Source of the DNA: Syngnathus acus
Taxonomy: Eukaryota; Chordata; Actinopteri; Syngnathiformes; Syngnathidae
Assembly: GCF_901709675.1 (NCBI RefSeq)
Contig: NC_051098.1
Span: 5,096,000 to 5,159,999, forward strand
Length of the DNA: 64,000 nt
Reading direction: 5' to 3'
Shown here: one piece after another, positions 39,101 through 48,225 of the stretch
How positions within the stretch are numbered: the stretch's first letter is position 1
How the letters are laid out: the number at the start of each line of letters is the position of its first letter
The notes under the pieces: model-generated
The model's database searches: none
Told to the model about the DNA's origin: nothing
The model's input: the letters and a program-made list of their open reading frames with translations, nothing else
Program-made: the position numbers and the translations under genes

Positions 39101-42100
39101 TTTGAGCATTTCAATATAAATACAGTAGATCATCATTTCACTGGCATGTTTATTGCCCACATATGTAAGTGCCCTCGTGAATATGCTTAGCAGTAGACCA
39201 ATAACGGTCATGGTCCCAATGATGCATTTTAAGAATGTGTACACATTTGTAGAACCAAGCAAAAAATGACAAGTGTGTAGAACCAAGAATTTTGACAGAG
39301 AGGAGAGTTTGTCTTAAAATAGGATCAACAAAAGTCTAGTTCCCATGTTCTTTATCTGGTTCGACATTTCTCTCTGTTTGCGCTGTCTCTTTACATTGGG
39401 GAGGGGAGGGGGGTAATCCCACCATCACTCTTCTCCTGCTGCAGTCGCTACACTGCTGTACATGCAGTTACAATTACACAAACAATACAACCTCAAACTT
39501 CACAGTACAGTTTGGAAACCAAGTAAAACTTTTTTTTTTGGGGGGAATACACCTTTAAAGTTACAAGTTATCCGTTTAGGGGGGTAATCTATTGGAATTT
39601 GATTTGGCTCTTTATGGCTACCATGTGATGGTAAAGAGGGAAATTGTTACGATGGCCATAGAAATGGGAACATAGCATTGAAGCACATGTAAGCGCTAGC
39701 TTAACAATAATGTAAATAATGGCAGACACACCATATACTTTGTTTAAATGTGGAAAAAGAGTCACCTCCTGGCGACCATACACCATATAATGCACCACTA
39801 GACAAACTTGTTTCACACTTTTCTGCATTTGTGGCTAACATGCTGAGGCCTTGATCAGCGTCACGGATCACTGAGCTGATGAAACAAAGAGGGGAGACAG
39901 AGAAAATGAATGTTTGCTCACATGTAAAAGCGTGTGTGTGTGCGTGTGCGTGCGTGCGTGTGTGTGTGTGTGTCATTGCTTCTGGGTCAGCGTGGTCAGG
40001 GAGTGAAGACAGCCATAGAGAGCATGCTCTGTTCTGTCTGTCACGGTCCATTGCAGTCAACAACAGGGACTGCTGCTGCACGCAGCTACTGAGTATGCAA
40101 GCAGCAATGGTGTGTGAGAGAGAACAAAAAAGATAACTACAGGAGTGAGTGACTAAAATTGTTCATGAGCAACAAAGCAAAATAGAACGTGTCCCATTTG
40201 TACCTATACAGATTTAGTCGCATTTCCTCCAAAAAATTAACATTATACAGTTCCAGCACTCTCAGGCTCCCAACACTCCTGGAGCCATCCCTGAATTGTT
40301 ATTCTTATTCTTTTTTGTTTTTTTTTTACCTCATAACACATGCTAATCGACCCTCTTTGAAAGGTTAAATCTAATAGAATAATGATGAGAGCTTTGAACA
40401 GCTACAGTCTACCCGGTTAAGTGTGTAGGTGTCCTTGAGAATATGGAACACTGAATGTCACACTCATTTGTATGACATTTCTACAGCTGGTGGAAATCTT
40501 TTGGAATAAGTATTAATTGTCGGTAAGTATTGCAAACAATTTGTCTTCTGCTATACCATCAAAAAGCAGTGATGTACATGTGTTGACTTCCAAATTGGAG
40601 CCGCTTATGTATTTTTTAAGTTTTTGATCCGGCAAAAGGATCGGAGGCAAATATTTACTGTGACACATATACAGGATGAGCAGGACAGGAATGGACCCCT
40701 ACTACAATAACCATAATCATGTGTCCTACTTCTTCCGTCAGAATGTACTTAGACATGTATAAAAACACAGGTCAACCACATTATATAATAATCCGCCAGA
40801 TGATTCAGGTTACTTGGGGTGAGGACTGAAGGGAGCCTAAAAAATACTGAGGACTGTATTGCTGGCCAGTGGCAGATGTAATGAGCTACATTTACAGGAC
40901 TTCTTTAACTTTTTGGATAAATTGTACTTGTCAGAATTGCTTTCATGCCGCACACTTTTTACTTTTATCTAAATATTATAACACCCTTGTATATGGCCAG
41001 GGATGACACTGGGGTTCTTCACAGTGCTTTATGTAATCACAATGCTAGAGATAGTGGTGGGGAGGTGGGGGGTTACAGCCAATACTAATATCGATTGCTG
41101 TTGTCAATAGCACATTTTGGTCAGCAATGGCTTTATGTGGCCTTAAATATATTTTTGATGCTGGTGTCGTTATATTTTATATATTTTTTTCCAGCCCATT
41201 GTTTTATATATTTTATTTTTATTTCGTATTTTATTTTGAGTTTGACCCACAAAAGCGCACATGATATGGACTTTACCATGTGTTGTCATTTATGATGTTT
41301 CAGAAAAGTAATCCACCTGTTGCTTCAGTGTACTTTGTGTTTGAGAAGTTACAACATACAACACACTGACGATGAAAAAGTATTGCTATCACTTTGTTTT
41401 AATAAGTGTCAACCTATTTGGATTATGAACTTACCCTGTTTTTGACAAAGAAGTCTATTTTTACTGAACCAAGTCTGATCAGCTCAAATTCATGTTCCGA
41501 AATTAGCAACTGGAAATAATGTTCATCTAAATGATGCAATGCTTTCCTTTTATATATCATTGTGAATTTGTGAAAGCATGTTAGAAATGCCTTGGTACAC
41601 ATTGTCGCAAAGTAAACCGAATATTAACAGCTCCTATTTATTTATCACACAATACATTACTACATTTTATTATTACATGTTCAGTATATACCAACTAGAG
41701 TTTAGCTGCTAGACACAGGTGTTATGACATAAACAGTTGAAAAATGAATAATAATAACCAAATGTGCACTTTTGAGCTTTGTTTTATGAATGTCATTCTG
41801 TTGCATTTTCTAATTATTTTAGTATTTTTGCATATGCGACACACACCTCTCAAATAATCTAGCACAATTTACCTTTATTTAGATGCTACTTAATTAGATT
41901 AATGGATTTAGTGACAATAGTTCACAATGATCAGTACGGTAAAGTATGGTTGTAGATGGCCAAATGTAGCAGCAATGATGACCATATATGTTCTAAAGAA
42001 AAAAGTTCTGGGGGGGGGGGGGGGGGGGGGGACAAGAAACCGGACTTATTTTTTAAGAATTAAATAAATAAAAATTGTGCTAAAATGACAAATACGTTGT

Positions 42101-42731
42101 TGTGAGCTCAACTACTGTTTCAAACTGGACTGAATTTGTGAAGGGGTGACAACAATGATTCCCCCAGTGGGTAAAAAAATCCGTCGTTTTCTAGTTGCTG
42201 TCTTGAACTTTAGATAAACACACACATACACATATATATATATATATATATACATACATATATTTTGAATAGCATATATATATATAGTATAAATACCATA
42301 TATATAGTATAAATACCATATATAGTATATAGTATAAATCTCAAACGCTTATAAAACCTAATATACCATCTGACAGGTCTAGTGGGGAAGTTCGTCGTTT
42401 GGTCTTATTAAGGCCTTACCGTGGGTGATGTTAGCCGCCTCAGGCTCTCGCCGAGCGAATCCAGGTTCACCCTTCTTCTCCGAGTCACCCTCTTGTGTGG
42501 CCCGCCGACTGCTGGCTGCTCCTCACCCGCCGGGCATGCGAGCCTTTCGGCGGGGCTGCGGCCGTTCCAGAGGAGCGGTCTGTGGATGGAGGAGAAGGGA
42601 CATCCTCGGAGCTCCTCGGCCGCCTCCAGCCCGCCGTCTCCTCCGTCTCCCCCGGGGCTTTCGAGCCCGCAATCGGAACCCACCGAGCTGCTGAAAGACT
42701 CCGAGGAGATCTTGCGCGACGATGAGGACAT
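25263..42731 (-). CDS. gucy1a2: gucy1a2: soluble guanylate cyclase alpha-2 subunit, complete coding region
   Basis: This is the alpha-2 subunit of the nitric-oxide-sensitive guanylate cyclase heterodimer; with a beta subunit that carries the haem it makes cGMP from GTP. Nine coding exons in frame: 42420-42731, 38721-38782, 37969-38093, 36923-37812, 30699-30911, 29844-30116, 28380-28523, 25759-25913 and 25263-25482. They total 797 residues against about 732 in human. Order: Ser-rich N-terminus with [14 protein letters not shown]; a degenerate H-NOX-like region ([15 protein letters not shown]); an expanded Ser/Pro/Thr linker (about 300-345); the PAS-like region; a signalling helix; and the cyclase domain, with [16 protein letters not shown] and IETIGDAYC supplying metal-binding Asp residues. 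It ends [11 protein letters not shown], the PDZ-type tail reported to bind PSD-95 in mammals. No frameshift or internal stop was seen. Confidence 0.97.
25759..25913 (-). CDS. gucy1a2: gucy1a2 coding exon 8
   Basis: The exon follows ctccctag on the minus strand. It encodes [20 protein letters not shown] then [19 protein letters not shown], the nucleotide-binding core of the cyclase domain, and ends in phase 2 at CA|gtaagt. Confidence 0.95.
25914..28379. other. gucy1a2 intron between coding exons 7 and 8
   Basis: The intron contains the TTAG tetranucleotide array at 27471-27580. Otherwise it is AT-rich intronic sequence with nothing recognised. Confidence 0.6.
27471..27580. repeat. (TTAG)n microsatellite
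   Basis: About 27 tandem TTAG units are present, with three TTGG variant units clustered at 27537-27556. It lies in a gucy1a2 intron and is likely polymorphic. Confidence 0.95.
28380..28523 (-). CDS. gucy1a2: gucy1a2 coding exon 7
   Basis: The exon encodes [17 protein letters not shown] through [17 protein letters not shown], with acceptor cccacag and donor AAG|gtgagt. The Asp of GDAY is a conserved metal ligand. Confidence 0.95.
29844..30116 (-). CDS. gucy1a2: gucy1a2 coding exon 6
   Basis: The exon encodes [20 protein letters not shown] (end of the signalling helix), then [15 protein letters not shown] and [16 protein letters not shown] through ILDVYK. It begins the catalytic domain. The donor AAG|gtaagt is strong. 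Confidence 0.96.
30699..30911 (-). CDS. gucy1a2: gucy1a2 coding exon 5
   Basis: The exon encodes [40 protein letters not shown] and [17 protein letters not shown], the end of the PAS-like domain and the start of the coiled signalling helix. The acceptor is atggccag and the donor is AAG|gtaggt. Confidence 0.96.
33186..34041. repeat. pair of diverged direct repeats about 50 bp long
   Basis: The sequence ATGAGGAT-CATTTTCTCAAATGC-TTTAAC-GGCAAGAATTTAC occurs at about 33186-33234 and again at about 33993-34041 with only a few substitutions, in the same orientation and about 800 bp apart. Each is preceded by TGATTAAT. It could be a local duplication or two ends of an unrecognised repeat family. Confidence 0.6.
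33781..33832. repeat. (CA)n microsatellite
   Basis: 26 uninterrupted CA units lie in a gucy1a2 intron. Confidence 0.97.
36050..36200. repeat. TA-rich microsatellite / cryptic satellite
   Basis: The TATATC-TAGTG motifs give way to long (TA)n (about 36115-36186) and a short CACACA stretch. The array abuts the truncated SINE directly. Open frames reading YIYIYI across it are artefacts. Confidence 0.9.
36203..36512 (+). mobile_element. tRNA-derived SINE, 5'-truncated copy
   Basis: This is the same family as the minus-strand copy at 13028-13402, here in plus orientation. It starts exactly at the box B-like GGTTCAATTCC (36203-36213). It runs through the conserved body (GTGTGGAGTTTGCAT, CCTGCGATTGGCTGGCAACC) and ends with a TTGATGGAAGGAT tail. 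The tRNA head with box A is missing and replaced by the TA/CA microsatellite. Confidence 0.8.
36923..37812 (-). CDS. gucy1a2: gucy1a2 coding exon 4 (large, with expanded linker)
   Basis: This 890-bp exon encodes residues 167-463. It opens [16 protein letters not shown] and ends [17 protein letters not shown]|gtaaaa. The conserved blocks [40 protein letters not shown] and [10 protein letters not shown] are intact. Two stretches look longer than in mammals: a charged insert around residues 234-258 ([17 protein letters not shown]) and a low-complexity Ser/Pro/Thr stretch around 313-344. Both lie between conserved blocks, so they are probably tolerated linker expansions. The frame stays open throughout. 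Confidence 0.95.
37969..38093 (-). CDS. gucy1a2: gucy1a2 coding exon 3
   Basis: The exon encodes [17 protein letters not shown] through [16 protein letters not shown], ending G|gtaaat. It sits between ttactcacag and exon 4 in the correct phases (125 bp). It is more divergent from the human sequence than the catalytic exons are. Confidence 0.9.
38240..38558 (+). mobile_element. hAT-type MITE, copy 2, with 8-bp target duplication
   Basis: The element spans 38248-38550 and is flanked by ctttagaa at 38240-38247 and 38551-38558. The left end is cacgtgtcaaactcaagg and the right end is gagtttgacacccctg. It is in a gucy1a2 intron between coding exons 2 and 3. Confidence 0.87.
38721..38782 (-). CDS. 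gucy1a2: gucy1a2 coding exon 2 (62 bp)
   Basis: The exon follows cttctttcag. It encodes [20 protein letters not shown] and ends AG|gtagat, so the split codon joined to exon 3 reads Arg-Tyr-Gln. This aligns with the TLQYYEHQVIGYRD region of human alpha-2 as I remember it. Confidence 0.9.
42010..42031 (+). repeat. poly-G tract (22 nt)
   Basis: The run of 22 G residues lies in gucy1a2 intron 1. Its length is liable to sequencing error and it could form a G-quadruplex. Confidence 0.9.
42230..42340. repeat. AT-rich minisatellite
   Basis: After a short (TA)n run, a unit of about 20 bp (ACCATATATATAGTATAAAT) is repeated about three times with shortening in the last unit. Confidence 0.7.
42420..42731 (-). 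CDS. gucy1a2: gucy1a2 coding exon 1
   Basis: The exon encodes residues 1-104, from [18 protein letters not shown] to [21 protein letters not shown], with donor ACG|gtaagg. The Met at 42729-42731 is chosen because [12 protein letters not shown] is the conserved vertebrate start. The frame is open for another 90 codons upstream to an ATG at 43001, a proline/leucine-rich stretch without family similarity that I treat as 5' UTR. Confidence 0.92.
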
Positions 42732-43750
42732 GCTGGCGAGGAAAAGAACGGGGAAGATAGTGGCGGCTCTAGTGGTGAGGAGGAGGTGGAGGAGGAGGGG
42801 GAGGAGGATGAGGAGGAGGATGCTACAGCTGGGTCCGTGCCACGTCCACCTATATAGCGCGGATTCATCAGTTGGTGGCGGTGGTGATGGAGGTGGAGTA
42901 GGGGTGATGTGTGTTTGTCCTATTTTGTATGCATGATGTGTATGGTCAGGTGAGTCTACGTGTGCATAGGAGAGGATAAGGTGTGAAGGGGCGCGATTCA
43001 AAGGACAACCGAGGCACTCTCACACATTTACGTAAGAGGTTCAGCAGTAGCTTAAAAATTGTTCAAAAAAAAAAAAAAAGACCCCTTTTATTCCTAGAAA
43101 ACTCTCGAGGGTTCCAGAAAGCGCGAGAGCAATAAATTTCAATATTTACTAATAAGCAGCGAGCTTTAATATGGTGGAACGTCCTATTTTTAAAAATCAG
43201 ACGTCATATAGCGTCCTGTCCACCCCCCTCCTCCCCTCCCCCCCAAAAAGAAGTGAAACGTCGATAAAATCCTTCACATGTCGATCTACGGCCACGCCGG
43301 GTGATTCCGACGCGTTCCTATTCGGAAAACAACCAAATGTCGCAGCTCGTCTTCCCCACGCACTTGGAGAGAGAATCCCCCGCGCCCCTCAAATAAATCA
43401 CAGAAGATGCGCTCTCTTAGTGCGAGCTGGCCCTTCGTCCCTTCTCCTCCTCTTCGTCTTCCTTCTATAGTCCCCTGCGACAGTGACGCTCCTGTCTGTA
43501 GAGCAAGCGTCCTCTCATGGTTCGTACATGTTCCACTCCTGCGTCGACTCGTTTCCACGGCCGTCGCTCGGAATGCGGCCAACGATGTGGCGAAAAGAAA
43601 AGTGGAGGTGGAGGGAACGCGCAAGAGGGGAGGGGGGGGGGGGGGTACTGACTACAAACCACCAATCAGGAAATCCACGCGCACATCTTCACAGACACCT
43701 GCAGATGCGCGTCAGGTCAGAGGATAGACTTTCGATCACTTGACACGACT
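42732..43750 (-). promoter_or_regulatory. gucy1a2 5' UTR / CpG-rich promoter region
   Basis: This stretch upstream of the gucy1a2 start is GC- and CpG-rich, unlike its AT-rich surroundings. It contains a GGA-repeat purine tract (about 42775-42825) and G-runs (43627-43645). It is the expected position for the promoter. No TATA box or start site could be fixed. Several long open frames on both strands here are GC-driven. Confidence 0.5.
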
Positions 43751-44593
43751 TGTATAGAATGAACATTTAGCCCGTGGCAGCCATTTTACGATGCCACTTT
43801 TACTGAAAAAGTGCGCATTTCAGGCTTGGATCGCTGTCTGGAGTAATGAGATTAATGAGATCCTCTCAAAGAATACATTTCACTGTTTGTATCAACCATT
43901 CAGAGGTAAGGTTTACATTTAGCAGCAGATTTGTCCCAATGGGCTTTGCTTTCATTTCTGATGGCGGTTCTGACATGATGCGGACAAATAGTTAAGTAGC
44001 ACTTAGAAATATACCTTAAATTCTTACAGGTGAAATGTGTGTGTGGCACTTTTCCCAGATTTATTGGTACAGTGGTATTCCATTCCAGGTGGAATGTTCG
44101 ACGCAGAGACAGAAAATCATGTGAAAATGTCACGTAAAAATCAATGTTAGTTAGTTATGATTAGAGATTGGCAACCTAAATTGGTTGCAAGTGGCTTCAT
44201 TCCTTCTGTCTGCCATGTTGGAAGTCCAAATTGGGAGGATAAACTAGACCTGTAAAGAATACACACCATAGTGTTCATTTTTGTACAGTGAGCTATTTTA
44301 TGACTTCTAATCTCCTTGTAAACAACTCTGATCTACATACAGTTCAAATATCTCTTACCGCCTAACTTAAAGACAAGCAGAAATTAAACTGAGATTGTTT
44401 CACTGAATGACAGTCGGGAGACGTATGAAAACATATGAATCATGTAGGACATTGGCCCCTGAGGAACAGGGTTGAGAACCCCTTTTGTAGACCAAGGGTC
44501 ACCACCAGCTTGGTGCCAAAGGGGCCCGTTCTAAAAATAGCTCAGCAGTGAATGGACATTTTAATTTCCTCATAATGTTGTAGAAGTGATCAT

Positions 44594-46937
44594 TTGAAAT
44601 TGCCTCAGCCTCCTGAAATATAAAGATGCGCTTATCTTAGCAAATTTTTCGCAAGTTACTAATCTCAATAAAAACAATCCTAAACACCTATTTGATACAG
44701 TGGCAAAGCTGACACTACGCCAGCCGACCCCCGATAGTTCCTTCCACTCAGCTGACGAGTTCATGAAATTTTTTGCTCAAAAGATTGAATCCATTAGGGA
44801 TGAGATCAAGAATACCATTCCAATCGCTCAGTCGAGACCGCCGTTTACCAGCGCTGATGATCATGCAATAACCCTCTCAAATTTTAAAAGCTTGTCCCTT
44901 GAAAGGCTTACACAATTGGTTAGTGCGGCTAAACAAACAACATGTTTACTCGACCCTCTTCCAACCAAACTACTTAAAGAATTATTTCAAATTTTAGGAC
45001 CGTCCGTCTTAAATATAATCAATCTATCTGTCTCCTCTGGGATAGTGCCAACAGCCTTTAAAACCGCTATCATTAAACCGTTACTTAAGCGACCAAATCT
45101 TGACCCGGACTGTCTCAGTAATTATAGGCCAGTTTCAAACCTCCCATTCATAGCAAAACTTCCTGAAAAAGTAGTAGCGCAGCAGCTTATTGATTACATG
45201 GTCGCCAATAATCGATATGACTCTTTTCAGTCTGGTTTTAGAGCTAATCATTCCACTGAGACAGCACTTGCTAAAGTGACTAACGATCTCCTCATAGCTA
45301 TGGATTCAAACACTTCATCTGTATTGTTACTACTCGATCTTAGTGCTGCCTTTGACACTGTAGACTTCGATATTTTATTAGGGCGTCTTAAAAGTTGTGT
45401 TGGTATTTCAGGGTCAGCACTAGGCTGGTTCTATTCCTATCTATCAGACAGGACGCACCGAGTGGTCCATGGCAATACGTCCTCTGAGCTTTATAATGCT
45501 ACGTGTGGTGTCCCACAGGGATCGGTACTCGGACCAATTCTATTTAATATTTATATGATTCCGCTTGGGGACATAATACGTAAATATAATATTAGTTTTC
45601 AATGCTACGCGGATGACACCCAATTGTATATGCCGTTATCGATGACAGATCCGCGGGATTGTTGTAATCTTGAGGCGTGCCTTGCGGAGATCAAGCAATG
45701 GATGTCTCTCAACTTCCTTCGTCTTAACCCAGATAAAACTGAGATGTTGATAATTGGTCCAACTCGTTATCAACACTTAAGGAAACCACTATAACTATAG
45801 ATAACCGTACTATCACTCAGAGCGATACTGTAACTAATCTCAGGGTAATATTTGACCAAACGCTCCCCTTTCAAAAGCACATTAAGAATATAACCAGAAT
45901 TGCGTTTTTTCACCTTCGTAATATTGCAAAGATTCGTCCGATCCTCTCGACCGGTGATGCGGAAACTATTATACATGCGTTCGTCACGTCGCGCCTGGAC
46001 TACTGTAATGTATTATTCTCTGGTCTTCCTAAGTCCCGCATCAAAAGTCTACAGTTACTACAAAATGCTGCTGCAAGGCTGCTCTCACGGACAAGAAAAT
46101 TTGATCACATTACCCCAATATTAGCCAACTTACATTGGCTCTCGGTCCATTTAAGATGTGACTTCAAGGTTCTTCTACTAACCTATAAATCACTGCATGG
46201 CTTAGCGCCTTCATATCTCGTCGACCTAGTTGTTCCTGATGTCCCGTCTCGTAACCTTCGTTCGCAAAACGCTGGTCTTTTAGCGACACCGAGGGCCAAG
46301 AAAATGTCTGCAGGGTCTAGAGCATTTTCTATTCGGGCTCCAGAGCTTTGGAATGCCCTACCAATGGATATTAGAACTGCTACCTCAGTAGAAACATTTA
46401 AGACACGTTTAAAGACACATTTCTATGATATGGCCTTTAATTAACCTGTAGTGGCCGATTCGGCTGGAGTTTGTTTTCGCTCCCTCTCCCCACCCCTCCC
46501 CGGCTGGGGAGGTGGTTAGGTGGCACTCAAGCTGACAGCGGCTATCTGGATTCTCGTGGACCAATTCAGGATGGGGGAACTGCAGCTCAACCTCCTCGAA
46601 GACACTGCCAGGACAATTGAGGGCTCCTCCGGCAGCTCTTCGCTTTGACTAGGACATCCACTTTTTCATTGATTTTCATATTATGTATTATTTGTGCCCT
46701 CTCTGCATCCATTGCAGCCTGGTGATCCTGAAAGGGGGATCCTTCCATGTGTGGTCCCTTCTCAAGGTTTCTCATTTTCCCCTGGTAGTTTTTTTTTTTT
46801 AGTTTTTCCTTGACCTTTTGGGAGCTTATGATCAGGGGATGCTTTGAGAATAATTGTCAATTTTTGTCTATGTGAAGCCCTTTGAGACTGCTTGTGATTT
46901 AGGGCTATACAAATAAACTTGACTTGACTTGAAATTG
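44594..46937 (+). mobile_element. L2/CR1-type LINE, 5'-truncated, with target duplication
   Basis: The element spans about 44603-46930. The sequence ttgaaattg occurs immediately before it (44594-44602) and overlapping its tail (46929-46937), consistent with a 7-9 bp target duplication. It contains the reverse-transcriptase and C-terminal part of ORF2, a 3' UTR of about 480 bp with AATAAA, and a terminal CTTGACTTGACTT tail. The endonuclease and ORF1 are absent through 5' truncation. L2/Rex1-type assignment is from remembered RT and tail sequences. Confidence 0.85.
44604..46444 (+). pseudogene. LINE ORF2 remnant: reverse transcriptase and C-terminal domain, one frameshift
   Basis: Frame one runs from 44604 to a stop at 45792-45794. 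It contains the RT blocks YRPVSNLPFIAKLPEKVV, LDLSAAFDTVD (motif A), GVPQGSVLGPILFN (motif B) and the catalytic CYADDTQLY (motif C, about 45604-45630). Homology continues in another frame from about 45782 to TAA at 46442-46444, with RLDYCNVLFSGLP and LWNALPMDIRT. A single indel near 45770-45782 therefore separates the two halves. I saw no other in-frame stop. The good preservation suggests a fairly recent insertion. The copy cannot be autonomous because it lacks the endonuclease. Confidence 0.88.
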
Positions 46938-47868
46938 TAAGATTTGTAGAAATAAAGTATTACATGGTCATTTATTTGTTTACTAATTATTGTCAGAAAC
47001 AATTAATTAAAATCAGTGTGCTAAATTCATGTACGAATTATTTATCAGTAGGCCGGTATACCCACAAACAGTTCCATAAATATTGAAATAAACGCAGACA
47101 ACAACTGACCATTATCTGATTGCAGTGAGTTAATTCCAATTCCTACTTGTGACGGTATTCAACACAAGCACAAAATGGCGCAACAGGCAGATCGCAAATG
47201 AGCTGCAAGTCATTGCGCACGCTCGTTGCCTCCTGTCAGAAAACAGGATGACGCTCGTGTTTGGCACTAATGACAACCATGACCTTGACCTCAACTGGCA
47301 GAGCATGTCTGCTCATTACGAGCCCCAAAGGGACGAGCGAACACAGAGGAGCAGGAACGAGACATGATGCATCAAGCCACAACTCACTGTAATTTCCTGA
47401 AGGTACTAATTCATTTGACTTTTTGAAGCCGCATGAACTCAACACACCTCATACTAAATTGCCAGTACTCTCTCTCTCCGTCCCCCCCCCGCCCCACTTT
47501 TCTCTTTCCTTATCTGGTTGCTTGCTCTTGCAATCAAGCATGCATCCATCAGTAATAACATTGGCTTTTAATAAAGCAAACTCAACAATGGAATAAATAA
47601 TGTCCCAGAGATGATAAGCCTGGTCTATAGCCGAGTGCAGACAGGGCAATAGCTCAGTAAGTGCGCTATCCTGGAATTAGAGAAGGGCAACTCTGGCCAT
47701 TGTGGTGTCAGTCAATAGGAACATCTGACTTGGATGGGATTACATCTGATTTGAACTCATTCACTGCCATTGACGCCTATAGACATCAAAGATTTACAGT
47801 GATCCCTCGCTACTTCGCGTTTCGTTTATCGCGGCTTCACTACATCGCAGATTTTTTTCCCAAATTAA

Positions 47869-48225
47869 AAACAACATCCATCCATCCATCTTCTTCCGCT
47901 TATCCGGGGTCGGGTCGCGGGGGCAGCAGCTTCAGGAGGGACTCCCAGACTTCCCTCTCCCCAGCCACTTCATCCAGCTCATCCCGGGGGATCCCAAGGC
48001 ATTCCCAGGCCAGCTGAGAGACATAGTCTCTTCAGCGCGTCCTGGGTCGTCCCCGGGGTCTCCTACCGGTGGGACATGCCCGGAACACCTCCCCAGGGAG
48101 GCGTCCAGGAGGCATCCTGATGAGATGCCCGAGCCACCTCATCAGGCTCCTCTCAACGTGGAGGAGTAGCGACTCTACTCCGAGTCTCTCCCGGATGACC
48201 GAACTTCTCACCCTACAAACAACAT
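47869..48225 (-). mobile_element. RTE-type LINE 3' fragment, nested, with 9-bp target duplication
   Basis: The fragment spans 47878-48216 in minus orientation, with aaacaacat on both sides (47869-47877 and 48217-48225). Its 3' end is a GGATGG tail. The coding region extends almost to the tail, leaving only about 20 nt of 3' UTR, which fits RTE-type LINEs. It is severely 5'-truncated. Confidence 0.8.
47900..48214 (-). pseudogene. C-terminus of RTE-type LINE ORF2, with one stop
   Basis: The minus-strand frame reads VRSSVIRERLGVESLLLHVE, MRWLGHLIRMPPGRLPGEVF and RRPRGRPRTR, then an in-frame TGA (48032-48034) where the family has Trp. It goes on through RDYVSQLAWECLGIP and VWESLLKLLPPRPDPG to TAA at 47900-47902. 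This is the familiar C-terminal tail of a LINE protein widespread in fish. Confidence 0.8.

Larger units (their letters stand above)
38783..42419. other. gucy1a2 intron 1
   Basis: The intron contains GT-rich stretches near 39930-39973, a 22-nt G-run (42010-42031) and an AT minisatellite near 42230-42340. Nothing else was recognised. Confidence 0.55.

Noticed and set aside
42421-42936. 171-residue plus-strand open frame over gucy1a2 exon 1
   Set aside because: It is antisense to a verified coding exon in CpG-rich DNA. Its Arg/Gly/Pro-rich translation has no family similarity.
43407-43727. 106-residue plus-strand open frame upstream of gucy1a2
   Set aside because: It is a GC-driven frame in promoter sequence with no recognisable domain or splice context.
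44400-44560. Repeat-like text (gttgagaacccc, accaagggtcacc) before the LINE
   Set aside because: It resembles a dispersed repeat fragment, but I found no second copy, inverted ends or duplication to support it.
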